This document shows positions 15,546-24,109 of a stretch of DNA of 36,004 bases, piece after piece. Origin of the DNA: DASPFV01 sp035620975 (GTDB lineage: Bacteria > Acidobacteriota > Vicinamibacteria > Vicinamibacterales > 2-12-FULL-66-21); assembly GCA_035620975.1 (NCBI GenBank), contig DASPFV010000232.1, forward strand, positions 1 through 36,004, given 5' to 3'. Both the position numbers and the translations under genes were made by a program. How positions within the stretch are numbered: position 1 is the stretch's first letter; each line of letters begins with the position of its first letter. The notes below the pieces were generated by a model. That model ran no database searches, was not told the DNA's origin, and saw only the letters and a list, made by a program, of their open reading frames with translations.

Positions 15546-16934
15546 ATGCTCACGAAGCTCCGCGACCTGCGCCAGGAATTCCGGCCGATGTTCACGCTCG
15601 CCGTTCCCGTCGTCCTGGCGGAGCTCGGCTGGATGACCATGGGGCTCGTCGACACGCTGATGGTGGGACGGATCGGCCCGGAGGCGATCGGCGCAGCCGG
15701 CGTCGGCAGCTCGGTGTTCATGGGGGTCGTGATCTTCGCGATGGGACTCCTGCTCGGGCTGGACACGCTCGTGTCGCATGCCTTCGGCTCGGGCCGGCTC
15801 GACGACTGTCATCGCTGGCTGGTGCACGGCATCGTGCTCGGGACGTGTCTGGCCGTGCCGCTGACGCTGCTGCTCTGGTGGATTGTCAGCGGTCTCGATC
15901 GATGGGGGCTGGATCCAGCGGTTCTGGGCCTGACCCGCGGCTACCTCGACATCCTGGCGTGGAGCGCGGCGCCGCTGCTGCTCTATGCCGCCTTCCGCCG
16001 CTATCTCCAGGGGATGGGCGTGGTCCGGCCCGTGATGATCGCGCTCGTGCTCGCCAACGTCGCCAACGTCATCATGAACTGGATCTTCATCTTCGGCCAT
16101 TTCGGCGCGCCGGCGCTCGGCGTGCGCGGGGCGGCCTGGGCGACGGTGGTGGCGCGCCTGGTCATGGCGGGCTTCCTGCTCGGGGTGATCGTCTACCGGG
16201 AGCGCGGGCGGCGGCCCGGTCTGTTCCAGACGTCGCTCCGAGTCGACGCGGGGATGATGAGACGGCTGCTGACCGTGGGTGCGCCGGCGGCCGGCCAGAT
16301 TACGCTCGAAGTAGGCGTGTTCGCGGCGGCAACGGCGCTCGCCGGACGGCTCGCGCCCGCCGCGCTGGCCGCGCACCAGATCGCGATCAACATCGCCGCG
16401 TTCACGTTCATGGTGCCGCTCGGCATCGCGTCGGCCGGCGCCGTCCGTGTCGGCCACGCTGTCGGCCGCCGTGATCACGTCGCTGCGGCGCGCGCAGGAT
16501 GGACGGCGCTGCTCTTCGGCATGGTGTTCATGTCTGCCGCCGCTGCCGCGTTCGTCCTGGCGCCGCGCATGCTGATCGGCGCGTTCACCTCCGACGAGCG
16601 GGTGCTCGGGATTGGCGTGAGGCTGCTGATGGTCGGCGCCGTGTTCCAGCTCTTCGACGGCATGCAGGGCGTGGCGACGGGTGTGCTGCGCGGTCTGGGC
16701 GACACGCGCACGCCGATGTTCTGGAACCTCGCCGGCCACTGGTTCATCGGTCTGCCCTGGGGCTACGCGCTGTGCTTCGTGCTCGGGTTCGGCGTGGTCG
16801 GCCTCTGGTGGGGGCTCTCGACCGGGCTCATCATCTGCGGCGTCGCGCTGCTCTGGGCCTGGTCGCGGAGAATCCGCGCATTCGGGCCTCGCGAAACCTT
16901 CGTGGAATCGCTGCAGCGTCGGGCGAGTGCGTAG
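15546..16934 (+). CDS. MATE-family efflux transporter
   Basis: A 462-residue protein with about 12 membrane segments in two homologous halves, each beginning with a MATE-type segment: first LAVPVVLAELGWMTMGLVDT with LMVGRIGPEAIGA, then TVGAPAAGQITLEVGVFAAA with LAAHQIAINIAAF. MATE proteins export drugs or metabolites in exchange for Na+ or H+. ATG at 15546 gives the usual short cytoplasmic N-terminus; GTG at 15516 and ATG at 15534 are alternatives. The stop is followed after 4 nt by a heptad-repeat array. It is divergent from the TPR gene. Confidence 0.88.
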   Translation: MLTKLRDLRQEFRPMFTLAVPVVLAELGWMTMGLVDTLMVGRIGPEAIGAAGVGSSVFMGVVIFAMGLLLGLDTLVSHAFGSGRLDDCHRWLVHGIVLGTCLAVPLTLLLWWIVSGLDRWGLDPAVLGLTRGYLDILAWSAAPLLLYAAFRRYLQGMGVVRPVMIALVLANVANVIMNWIFIFGHFGAPALGVRGAAWATVVARLVMAGFLLGVIVYRERGRRPGLFQTSLRVDAGMMRRLLTVGAPAAGQITLEVGVFAAATALAGRLAPAALAAHQIAINIAAFTFMVPLGIASAGAVRVGHAVGRRDHVAAARAGWTALLFGMVFMSAAAAAFVLAPRMLIGAFTSDERVLGIGVRLLMVGAVFQLFDGMQGVATGVLRGLGDTRTPMFWNLAGHWFIGLPWGYALCFVLGFGVVGLWWGLSTGLIICGVALLWAWSRRIRAFGPRETFVESLQRRASA

Positions 16935-16938
16935 GAGG

Positions 16939-16994
16939 TCCGGGATCGGGATCCGGATCCGGAATGGGGAGTCAGGCCGGGGAGATCCGGGTCA
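16939..16994. repeat. heptad-period G/C-rich repeats between the MATE and TAXI genes
   Basis: About eight degenerate 7-nt units can be read from 16939 (TCCGGGA, TCGGGAT, CCGGATC, CGGAATG, GGGAGTC, AGGCCGG, GGAGATC, CGGGTCA). The array begins 4 nt after the MATE stop and ends before the AGGGAGG ribosome-binding site of the next gene. The units resemble the reverse complement of the array at 112-153. Confidence 0.6.
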
Positions 16995-17008
16995 GCCAGG
17001 GAGGTGTT

Positions 17009-17971
17009 GTGACGCGACGCTCCGGCTTCGTCGTGGCGGCGGTCGTGCTCGGAGTCGCAGCGCTGGGCTGCGCGGGATCGCCGCAACGGCTCAAGCTCGC
17101 CGCCGGGCCTCAGGGCGGCACATGGTATCCGCTGGCCGGGGCGCTCAAGAACGTCCTGGAGCGCCACGTGGGCGGCGCGTGGGTGCAGGTCGTCCCGGGC
17201 GGCGGCGTCGCCAACGTCATGGCTATCGAGATCGGCCGGGCCGACCTGGCTCTGGCGAACTCGGTCTCCACCGTGGACGCGCTGAACGGTGAGCGGCCGT
17301 TCAAGGCGCGAGCCAGGAACATCTGCAACCTCGCCACGCTCTATCCTCAGTACTTCCAGGTCGTGACGCTCGCCGGCTCGGGAATCGACAGCCCGGCCGC
17401 CTTCCGCGGCCGTGCGCTCGCCACGCAGCCCAGGGGGAACACAGGCGAGGCGATTACCTTGCACCTGCTCCGCGCCTACGGCCTCACGTACGCCGATCTC
17501 TCGCGGGTCAGCTTCGGCAACTACACCGACTCGGTCACGCTGATGCAGGATGGCAACGCGCAGATCTTCACGCTGGGCACGTCCGTGCCCGCCAGCTCGG
17601 TCATGGAGCTCGCAAGCGCCCGGGCCGTGGAGCTCGTCGGCATTCCCGACGACGGGCTGAAGCGGATGCAGGCGATCAATGCGGGTTACACGCGCACGGT
17701 GATCCCGGCGGGCACGTACACCGGTCAGGATCGCGACGTGCCCACCATCGGGTATGCGACCCACCTGATCGGCCGGTGCAGTCTCGATTCGCGAGTCGTC
17801 ACGGAGATCCTCACCGGCGTGCTCGTCAGCCTCGACAGCCTGTCCGCGGTCACCCGGGCGATTCGGCAGGCCAGCCCGGCCAGCATGAGCGCCGACATCG
17901 GCGTGCCCATGCATCCGGCGGCCACCGTCTGGTATCGCCAGCATGGCGTGGAGCTCGTGACGGCGCGGTGA
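17009..17971 (+). CDS. TAXI-family TRAP transporter solute-binding protein
   Basis: A 320-residue extracytoplasmic receptor. A hydrophobic export signal ends near ALGCAGS, where Cys could be lipid-modified although the lipobox is weak. The mature part opens with LKLAAGPQGGTWYPLAGAL and contains TQPRGNTGEAITLHLLRAYG, both typical of TAXI-TRAP receptors, whose studied members bind glutamate or other dicarboxylates. GTG at 17009 is supported by GGGAGGTG about 3-10 nt upstream. The stop overlaps the permease start as GTGA, so the receptor and permease are one operon. Confidence 0.9.
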   Translation: MTRRSGFVVAAVVLGVAALGCAGSPQRLKLAAGPQGGTWYPLAGALKNVLERHVGGAWVQVVPGGGVANVMAIEIGRADLALANSVSTVDALNGERPFKARARNICNLATLYPQYFQVVTLAGSGIDSPAAFRGRALATQPRGNTGEAITLHLLRAYGLTYADLSRVSFGNYTDSVTLMQDGNAQIFTLGTSVPASSVMELASARAVELVGIPDDGLKRMQAINAGYTRTVIPAGTYTGQDRDVPTIGYATHLIGRCSLDSRVVTEILTGVLVSLDSLSAVTRAIRQASPASMSADIGVPMHPAATVWYRQHGVELVTAR

Positions 17972-19839
17972 CCACCGCCACATCCCGCCGGCCGATCCGC
18001 CGGCTCATCACCCTGGTGGGCGTGGCGATGTCGGGCTTTCACCTCTACATCGCCTGGTACGGTCCACCCGATGCGATCGTCCTGCGGAGCGTCCACGTGG
18101 CGTTCGCGCTGGTGCTCGCGTTCCTGACGCTGCCCGGCGGCCGCCGGGGCCGGCTCGACGAGCCCGGCCGGGTCGAAGCCGTCCTCGTGGCCATGAGTCT
18201 CGTTGCCTGCGGTTACCTGGTCGTCGAGCGCGAGTACGTGACCGAGCGCATGATCTACGTGGACGCGCTGTCCGGCGTCGACTGGGTTCTCTCGGTCCTG
18301 GCTGTTCTGCTCGTCCTCGAGGCCACACGCCGGGCCGTCGGCCTCACGCTCCCCCTCACGGCGCTCGCCTTCCTCGCCTACGCCGTCGTGATTGCCGGTG
18401 CCGACCTGGAACAGGTGGTCGAACAGATGTACCTGACGACGGAGGGCATATTCGGCATCCCGGTGTACGTCTCGGCGACCTACGTGATGCTCTTCATCCT
18501 GTTCGGCGCGCTGGTCGAGCGGACGGGCACCGGACAGCTCCTGATGGACTTCGCGATGAGCCTCACGGGGCACACGGCCGGCGGTCCCGCGAAGGTGGCG
18601 TGCGTCGCGAGCGGGCTGTTCGGCACCGTCTCGGGCAGCGCGGTCGCGAACGTGATGACCACCGGCACCTTCACCATTCCGCTGATGACCCGAGTCGGCT
18701 ACCGTCCTGCCTTTGCCGGGGCCGTCGAGGCCGTTGCTTCGACGGGTGGACAGATCATGCCGCCCATCATGGGCGCCGCCGCGTTCATCATGGCGGAGTT
18801 CCTGGGGGTCAGCTATCTCCAGGTCACGCTCTACGCGCTCCTGCCGGCGCTCCTCTACTACTTCGCACTGTTCCAGTCCGTCCACTTCGAGTCGCGGCGG
18901 CTCGGGATGCGGGGGCTGCCTCGCGAGGACCTGCCGCGCACCGTCCGGGTGTTGAGCGAGCGCGGTCATCTCCTCCTGCCGCTCGTCATCGTCGTGGCGA
19001 CGATGGCGGCGGGGTACAGCTCGCCGTTCGCCGCGGTGTGCGGCATCGCCGCAACCATCCCCGCCGCCGCTCTTCGCCGCAGTACGCGCCGGCATCTGCG
19101 GCTCGGCAACCTGGTCGAGGCGCTGGAGGCCGGCGCGCGCAACACGGTGGCCGTGGCGCTTTCGTGCGCCTGCGCCGGCCTGGTCATCGGCGTGATCTTC
19201 CTGACGGGTCTCGGCCTCGAGTTCACGAATCTCGTCCTGGCGGCGGCCGGCCGCCACCTGCTGGTCGCGCTGCTCCTGACGATGATCGCGGGCGTGGTGC
19301 TCGGGATGGGAATGCCCACCGCGCCCGCGTACATCATGCAGACGGCGCTGCTCGTGCCGGCGCTGATCCGGCTCGGCGTGCCCGTCGAGGCCGCGCACCT
19401 GTTCGTGTTCTATTTCGCCATCCTGTCGGCGATCACGCCGCCTGTCGCGCTGGCGGTCTACGCCGCGAACGGGATCTCGCGGGCGGCGTTGTGGGAGTCG
19501 AGCGCCGCCGCGCTCCGGCTCGGCGCGACGGGCTTCATCATTCCCTTCATGTTCGTGTTCGGCCCGGCGCTGCTGATGGTCGGCCATCCGGGCGACATCG
19601 CGATTGCGGCCGTGACGGCCACGGCGGGCGTCACGTGTCTGGCGGCGGGCCTGTTCGGGTATCTGCTGGCCCCGGCGTCGAGGTGGGAGCGCGTGCTGCT
19701 CGTCTCGGCCTCGCTCGTTCTGATGAAACCCGGGCTGTACACGGATACGCTCGGGGCCGCTCTCGCGGGCATCGTCATCGTGCGGCAACTGCTGCCGGCC
19801 CGGCGGCGGGCATCACAGGCTCCCGTTCAGCCGTTGTAG
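17968..19839 (+). CDS. fused 4TM/12TM TRAP transporter permease
   Basis: A 623-residue membrane protein in which the small (DctQ-like, about residues 10-190) and large (DctM-like, about residues 190-610) TRAP subunits are one chain, as is usual for TAXI systems. The large part shows GLFGTVSGSAVANVMTTGTF, GGQIMPPIMGAAAFIMAEFL and VLGMGMPTAPAYIMQTA, the diagnostic DctM loops. Together with the preceding receptor it would import a carboxylate-type solute using an ion gradient. The GTG at 17968 overlaps the receptor stop by 3 nt. The C-terminal end has extra hydrophobic helices after residue 540. Confidence 0.9.
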   Translation: MTTATSRRPIRRLITLVGVAMSGFHLYIAWYGPPDAIVLRSVHVAFALVLAFLTLPGGRRGRLDEPGRVEAVLVAMSLVACGYLVVEREYVTERMIYVDALSGVDWVLSVLAVLLVLEATRRAVGLTLPLTALAFLAYAVVIAGADLEQVVEQMYLTTEGIFGIPVYVSATYVMLFILFGALVERTGTGQLLMDFAMSLTGHTAGGPAKVACVASGLFGTVSGSAVANVMTTGTFTIPLMTRVGYRPAFAGAVEAVASTGGQIMPPIMGAAAFIMAEFLGVSYLQVTLYALLPALLYYFALFQSVHFESRRLGMRGLPREDLPRTVRVLSERGHLLLPLVIVVATMAAGYSSPFAAVCGIAATIPAAALRRSTRRHLRLGNLVEALEAGARNTVAVALSCACAGLVIGVIFLTGLGLEFTNLVLAAAGRHLLVALLLTMIAGVVLGMGMPTAPAYIMQTALLVPALIRLGVPVEAAHLFVFYFAILSAITPPVALAVYAANGISRAALWESSAAALRLGATGFIIPFMFVFGPALLMVGHPGDIAIAAVTATAGVTCLAAGLFGYLLAPASRWERVLLVSASLVLMKPGLYTDTLGAALAGIVIVRQLLPARRRASQAPVQPL

Positions 19840-19973
19840 TCGCCACCCGGACAGCTCGATCTGGCCCGTTGCGGGGCGTGCGACAGGGGCCGCGCGGGAG
19901 CTGAAGAATTCAATCGTTCCTGGCCGGTAGTAAGGGCACCCGCCTTGCTACGTTCTGGTCCCAGGAGGGATGC

Positions 19974-20150
19974 ATGGCAGACAAGTCTTCGAGACCGAAA
20001 CCTCACGGCGATCCGCTGCAGGAGGTCGTGGAGGATAACCGGGCGCAGCAGGAGAGCGATGCCCCGCCGGATGCGACCGTGGATCCGGAGACGTCCAGGG
20101 GCTTCGAGGAGAAGGGGCACGACAATACGGCACACAGCCGCAACGACTGA
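19974..20150 (+). CDS. 58-residue acidic hydrophilic protein, unknown
   Basis: A short frame of 58 codons (MADKSSRPKPHGDPLQEVVE onward, ending HDNTAHSRND). It is preceded by a near-perfect AGGAGG at 19963-19968, 5 nt before the ATG, the strongest ribosome-binding site in the region. The product is rich in Asp, Glu, Pro, His and Arg, with no hydrophobic core, and is probably disordered. It stands alone between the TRAP operon and the convergent ispG stop 8 nt away. I do not recognise the family. The strong site and the clean stop support a real gene despite its length. Confidence 0.6.
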   Translation: MADKSSRPKPHGDPLQEVVEDNRAQQESDAPPDATVDPETSRGFEEKGHDNTAHSRND

Positions 20151-20158
20151 GGACGCGG

Positions 20159-21400
20159 TCAGGGTGTCGGGACGGACTTCCGAGGGTAGCGGGTCGTCAC
20201 GTACTCGTCCACGAGCTCGCGAAACGCCCGGGCCAGCTCATCGTAAGTACCGCGAAGCGTCGTGTAGTGCTGCCCGTCGATGAAGACAGGGCAGTTCGGG
20301 GCCTCGCCGGTTCCAGGCAGGCTGATCCCGATACTGGCAGCTTTCGACTCTCCGGGGCCATTGACCACGCAGCCCATGACCGCGAGCGTCATCGTTTCGA
20401 CACCGTCGTACCGGGTCTTCCACTCCGGCATGCGTTCGCGGATATACGCCTGCGTCCGTTCCGCGAGCTCCTGGAACGTGGTGCTCGTCGTCCGCCCGCA
20501 GCCGGGGCATGCCGTGACGCTGGGCGAGAACGACCGCAGGCCGAGCGCCTGCAGCAGCTCGCACGCGGCGTAGACTTCTTCGCGGCGGTCGCCACCGGGA
20601 CGAGGCGTGAGCGAGACGCGAATCGTGTCGCCGATCCCTTCGTGCAGCAGGACGCCCATTGCGGCAGCCGACCAGACCAGGCCCTTGGTGCCCATCCCGG
20701 CTTCGGTCAGCCCGAGGTGCAACGGCTGGTCGGTTCTGCCGGCCAGTTCCCGGTAGACGGCAATCAGGTCCCGAGGCCGCGACGTCTTGCACGAGATGAT
20801 GATCTGATCGCGGCGCAGCCCCGACTCGAGGGCCAGCCCGGTCGACTGCAGCGCCGACAGGACCATGCACTCGTTGATGACCTCCTGGGAGGTGAGACCA
20901 CGATCGCGGTCCGTGTTCTCCTGCATCTTCGCGACGACGAGCTCCTGGTTGAGCGATCCGCCGTTCACGCCGATGCGGACGGGCTTGCCGTTGTCGCGTG
21001 CGACGGCGCAGATCGTGGCGAACTGCTCGTCCCTCCGCCGTCCGGTCCCGACGTTTCCGGGATTGATCCGATACTTGTCGAGGGCACGCGCGCACTCGGG
21101 ATAGCGCGTGAGGAGCAGATGGCCGTTATAGTGGAAGTCGCCGATGAGCGGCGCCGTGATGCCGGCGTCGAGCATTCGCGATTTGATCTCGGGGACTGCG
21201 GCCGCGGCCTCCGGCAGGTTCACGGTCACACGCACCATCTCGGAGCCTGCCTCGGCGAGCTCGATGCACTGCTGGGCCGTGGCCGCCGCGTCGGCAGTGT
21301 CCGTCATGGTCATGGATTGCACCACGACCGGGGCGCCGCCCCCGATCTGGACAGACCCGACGCGGACGCCGACTGTGCGGTGGATCCTGACGGTTGCCAT
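20159..21400 (-). CDS. ispG: (E)-4-hydroxy-3-methylbut-2-enyl-diphosphate synthase
   Basis: A 413-residue MEP-pathway enzyme that converts MEcPP to HMBPP with a 4Fe-4S cluster. The N-terminal TIM-barrel part has VQIGGGAPVVVQSMTMTDT and GLTEAGMGTKGLVWSAAAMG. The C-terminal part carries the cluster ligands: CPGCGRT (two Cys) and GCVVNGPGESK (Cys and Glu). ATG at 21400 is preferred over 21433 because the family starts close to this point and GAGTGGA lies upstream; a TACAAT hexamer (complement of 21415-21420) may be its -10 box. It faces the 58-residue gene tail to tail. Confidence 0.92.
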   Translation of the reverse strand: MATVRIHRTVGVRVGSVQIGGGAPVVVQSMTMTDTADAAATAQQCIELAEAGSEMVRVTVNLPEAAAAVPEIKSRMLDAGITAPLIGDFHYNGHLLLTRYPECARALDKYRINPGNVGTGRRRDEQFATICAVARDNGKPVRIGVNGGSLNQELVVAKMQENTDRDRGLTSQEVINECMVLSALQSTGLALESGLRRDQIIISCKTSRPRDLIAVYRELAGRTDQPLHLGLTEAGMGTKGLVWSAAAMGVLLHEGIGDTIRVSLTPRPGGDRREEVYAACELLQALGLRSFSPSVTACPGCGRTTSTTFQELAERTQAYIRERMPEWKTRYDGVETMTLAVMGCVVNGPGESKAASIGISLPGTGEAPNCPVFIDGQHYTTLRGTYDELARAFRELVDEYVTTRYPRKSVPTP

Positions 21401-21580
21401 GCGGATTCCACTCGATTGTACACCTGCGTCCACGGGCGGTGCCCGGGCCGGGCCCTCACGGTGAATCGCGCGAGGGCCGTTCGTCGTCCAAACTCACCAG
21501 GACGTGACGGTTGCAGGTGGGGCCGGAGCGCGGGCCGGAATCTTGCAGTAACCTCGACCGATACATTGCGAGGAGAGTCA

Positions 21581-22504
21581 ATGACTGCACAACGACTGGT
21601 GAAGGCGATTCTGGTGGCCTTGGCGCTGATGCTGGCCGTGCCGGCCGGCGCGCAGACGAACGTCACGACGTCGGACATTCAGCGGTTGCAGGACGATGTG
21701 TATCAGGCCAGTCTGGACGTCTCCCGGATGCGGAGCACCGACAGCAGCGGCGCCTCGCGGCTGCAGGACGAGCTCGACGATCTGCGCGACGAGGTCACCT
21801 ACCTGAAGGTCAAGCTGCGGAAGGAGGGCAGTGTGAACCGCAGCGAGTACACCGAGCTGCGGGACCGGCTGCAGGATCTCCGGTCGCGCGCCCGCGGCGA
21901 GGGCCCGGCGCGCCGGTCATCGACGGGAGCCAGCACGGGCGGCGTGTACGGGGATTCGCGCGCCGATGACCGCAGCACGACCAGCCCCACCACGCGCACG
22001 GGCAGCCAGAGCGGCATTCCCGTCGGCACGGAGGTCGACGTGCGGCTGCAGTCGCAGCTCAGCTCCGACAACGCCCAGGTGGAAGACAGGTTCGAAGCCA
22101 CCACGATGGTCGATCTGTCCGAGGGCAACCGCGTGCTCATCCCGGCCGGATCCATGATGCGCGGCATCGTCAGCTCGGTGGATCGCGCGTCGCGCACCGA
22201 CAGGAAGGGGAGCCTGACGGTGTCGTTCGATCAGGTCACGATCAACGGTCGGGCGTACCCGATGCGCGGCACGGTGACGCAGGCGCTCGAGAGCGAAGGG
22301 ATCCGCGGCGAGGTAGGCCGGATCGGGGCCGGATCCGCCGTGGGCGCGATCATCGGCGGCATCATCGGCGGCGTGCGCGGCGCGCTGATTGGCGTGCTCA
22401 TCGGCGGCGGCGGGACGATGGTGGCGACCGAAGGGAAGGACGTGACCCTGCCGCCCGGGACGATTCTGCGCGTCCGGCTGGACACGCCCCCGCAGATCCG
22501 ATGA
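21581..22504 (+). CDS. exported coiled-coil / glycine-zipper protein with TrbI/VirB10-like domain
   Basis: A 307-residue protein with signal peptide (to about residue 25, ending AGAQT), a coiled coil (about 27-110, heptads of Leu, charged Arg/Asp/Glu), a Ser/Thr-rich linker, then a beta domain: IPVGTEVDVRLQSQLSSD, RFEATTMVDLSEGNRVLIPA, GSMMRGIVSSVDRAS. The IPVGT.../LIPAGS pattern resembles the TrbI/VirB10 outer-membrane cap fold. A glycine zipper (GAIIGGIIGGV...GALIGVLIGGGG, about 251-277) could insert in a membrane. AGGAGAG at 21571-21577 fixes the start. No conjugation genes are near, so an envelope role is more likely than type IV secretion. Function unknown. Confidence 0.7.
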   Translation: MTAQRLVKAILVALALMLAVPAGAQTNVTTSDIQRLQDDVYQASLDVSRMRSTDSSGASRLQDELDDLRDEVTYLKVKLRKEGSVNRSEYTELRDRLQDLRSRARGEGPARRSSTGASTGGVYGDSRADDRSTTSPTTRTGSQSGIPVGTEVDVRLQSQLSSDNAQVEDRFEATTMVDLSEGNRVLIPAGSMMRGIVSSVDRASRTDRKGSLTVSFDQVTINGRAYPMRGTVTQALESEGIRGEVGRIGAGSAVGAIIGGIIGGVRGALIGVLIGGGGTMVATEGKDVTLPPGTILRVRLDTPPQIR

Positions 22505-22514
22505 GCCGGCACGA

Positions 22515-23819
22515 TCAGGCGCGCGCGACGGCGTTCATCGCCTCGCGCGCAGCCCTGACGGTCTTGTCGACGTCCCGCACGGTGTGGGCGGCCGAGAGGA
22601 ACCACGCCTCGAACTGGGAGGGGGGCGGGTAGATTCCCCGCGCCAGCATCTCGCGAAAAAACCGGCCGTAGGCCGCGGTGTCGGCGCCGAGTGCCGACTG
22701 GAAATCCCGGACGGCCTGGCGGGTGAAGAACGGCGTCAACAGCGATCCGAAGGCGTTCACCTGGAGGGCGACGCCGGCCTGTCGGGCGGCCTCGGCCAGG
22801 CCTGCCGCGAGTCGACTTCCCAGCTTCGCCAGGTGCCGGTACAGCGCCGGCGAGAGCTCCTCCAGGCACCAGAGGCCGGCCGTCATCGCCAGCGGGTTGC
22901 CCGACAGCGTGCCGGCCTGGTACACCGATCCAGCGGGCGCCACGAGCTCCATGAGGTCCGTGCGGCCGCCGTAGGCGCCAACCGGCAAGCCGCCTCCGAT
23001 GATCTTTCCAAGACACGTCAGATCGGGCCTGACCCCGAACACGCGCTGCGCGCCGCCCGCCGAAACCCGGAAGCCGGAGATCACCTCGTCGAAGATGAGC
23101 AGCGCGCCTTCACGATCGCATATCCGCCGCAGCCCCTCGAGAAAGCCCTCCTGCGGCGGGACCAGCCCCATGTTGCCGGCAATCGGCTCGACGAAGACCG
23201 CGGCAATCCGCCCATCGTGCTGCTCGAACAGCCGCTCGACGGACGCGAGATCGTTGTAGCGAGCCAGCAGCGTGTCGGCGGCCGCTGCGGCGGTCACCCC
23301 GGGGCTCGTCGGCACGCCGAGGGTCATCGCTCCGGATCCAGCCTGCACGAGGAACCCGTCCGCGTGGCCGTGATAACAGCCCTCGAACTTCACGATCCGG
23401 TCGCGCCTGGTGGCGGCGCGAGCGACGCGCGCCGCGCTCATGGCCGCCTCGGTGCCCGACGACACGAATCGCACCCGCTCGAGCGACGGCATCAGCAGGG
23501 CGACGCGCTGGGCGAGCCGCGTCTCGAGCTCGGTAGGGGCGCCGAAGCTGGTGCCCCGCGCCGCGGCCGCGGCGAGCGCCTTGAGGAGCCCCTTCGGCGC
23601 ATGACCGTGTATGAGCGGGCCCCAGGACATCACGTAATCGATGTAGGTGTGGCCGTCGACGTCGGTGAGGTGAGCCCCGCGCGCCCGCTCGACGAACACC
23701 GGTGTGGCGCCGACCGAGCGGAATGCGCGGACCGGGCTGTCGACGCCGCCCGGGAGGATCCGGGACGCTGCGGCGAAGAGCTTCTCGGAACGCGCGTAAC
23801 GTGATCCCGAGCGAGCCAT
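22515..23819 (-). CDS. hemL: glutamate-1-semialdehyde 2,1-aminomutase
   Basis: A 434-residue PLP enzyme that moves the amino group of glutamate-1-semialdehyde to form 5-aminolevulinate. Diagnostic blocks are ILPGGVDSPVRAF, FVSSGTEAAMSAARVARA, FEGCYHGHADGFLV, LIFDEVISGFRV (Asp244 contacts the PLP ring nitrogen) and CLGKIIGGGLPVGAYGG (Schiff-base Lys272). ATG at 23819 matches the family's start. It provides the step between HemA and HemB, both encoded on the same strand at 26650-31726, from which it is separated by an oppositely oriented permease gene. Confidence 0.93.
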   Translation of the reverse strand: MARSGSRYARSEKLFAAASRILPGGVDSPVRAFRSVGATPVFVERARGAHLTDVDGHTYIDYVMSWGPLIHGHAPKGLLKALAAAAARGTSFGAPTELETRLAQRVALLMPSLERVRFVSSGTEAAMSAARVARAATRRDRIVKFEGCYHGHADGFLVQAGSGAMTLGVPTSPGVTAAAAADTLLARYNDLASVERLFEQHDGRIAAVFVEPIAGNMGLVPPQEGFLEGLRRICDREGALLIFDEVISGFRVSAGGAQRVFGVRPDLTCLGKIIGGGLPVGAYGGRTDLMELVAPAGSVYQAGTLSGNPLAMTAGLWCLEELSPALYRHLAKLGSRLAAGLAEAARQAGVALQVNAFGSLLTPFFTRQAVRDFQSALGADTAAYGRFFREMLARGIYPPPSQFEAWFLSAAHTVRDVDKTVRAAREAMNAVARA

Positions 23820-24109
23820 CCAGGGCACGATATCACGGGCCACGGAACAACACGGGCCACGGAACAGCACGGACGGACACGGACGCGGGCAACGAGCGGG
23901 AGCGCGTCACCCTGATCATTGGCGGCGAGAATCGGAACGGGGCTCGCGCGGGGCATCTGAGATATACGCACCGCGCGCGCGGCGTGAAGCAACCTGCGCG
24001 GCTCTTCGTCGGTGATCCACAGATTGGGGGACGGCCGATTCGATGCGAAGCCGATTGTAGTGGGAGTATCCTGAGGACGCCGCCGGCCGCCGTGCCGCAC
24101 GGAGCCTCC
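23820..24109. other. 290-nt intergenic region between hemL and the ADOP gene
   Basis: It holds the tandem 17-nt repeat near hemL. The rest (about 23890-24100) has no heptad array and no frame with coding character. Divergent promoters for hemL and the permease are expected here, but I see no pair of boxes convincing enough to call. Confidence 0.4.
23834..23867. repeat. two tandem 17-nt direct repeats upstream of hemL
   Basis: CACGGGCCACGGAACAA (23834-23850) is followed directly by the same sequence with a final G (23851-23867), 16 of 17 identical. It is followed by shorter CACGGAC-type units to about 23885. The block lies 15-50 nt upstream of the hemL start and may be in its 5' untranslated region or promoter. 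Confidence 0.7.

Noticed and set aside
16499..17008. N-terminal extension of the TAXI receptor into the MATE gene
   Set aside because: The extra 170 codons overlap the conserved MATE frame and are low complexity; a strong ribosome-binding site and signal peptide mark GTG at 17009 as the start.
17725..19788. 687-codon open frame on the minus strand opposite the TRAP permease
   Set aside because: It is antisense to a permease with clear DctM motifs; its translation is a His/Arg/Asp/Gly-rich low-complexity sequence typical of shadows in high-GC DNA.
23820..24109. Hidden regulator gene upstream of the ADOP permease (PadR type often accompanies such permeases)
   Set aside because: Only 290 nt are available and no frame shows a winged-helix pattern or a ribosome-binding site.
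23702..24109. Longer ADOP reading frame starting inside hemL
   Set aside because: The extra 136 codons overlap hemL and the 17-nt repeats and have no permease similarity; ATG at 24110 matches the typical ADOP start.
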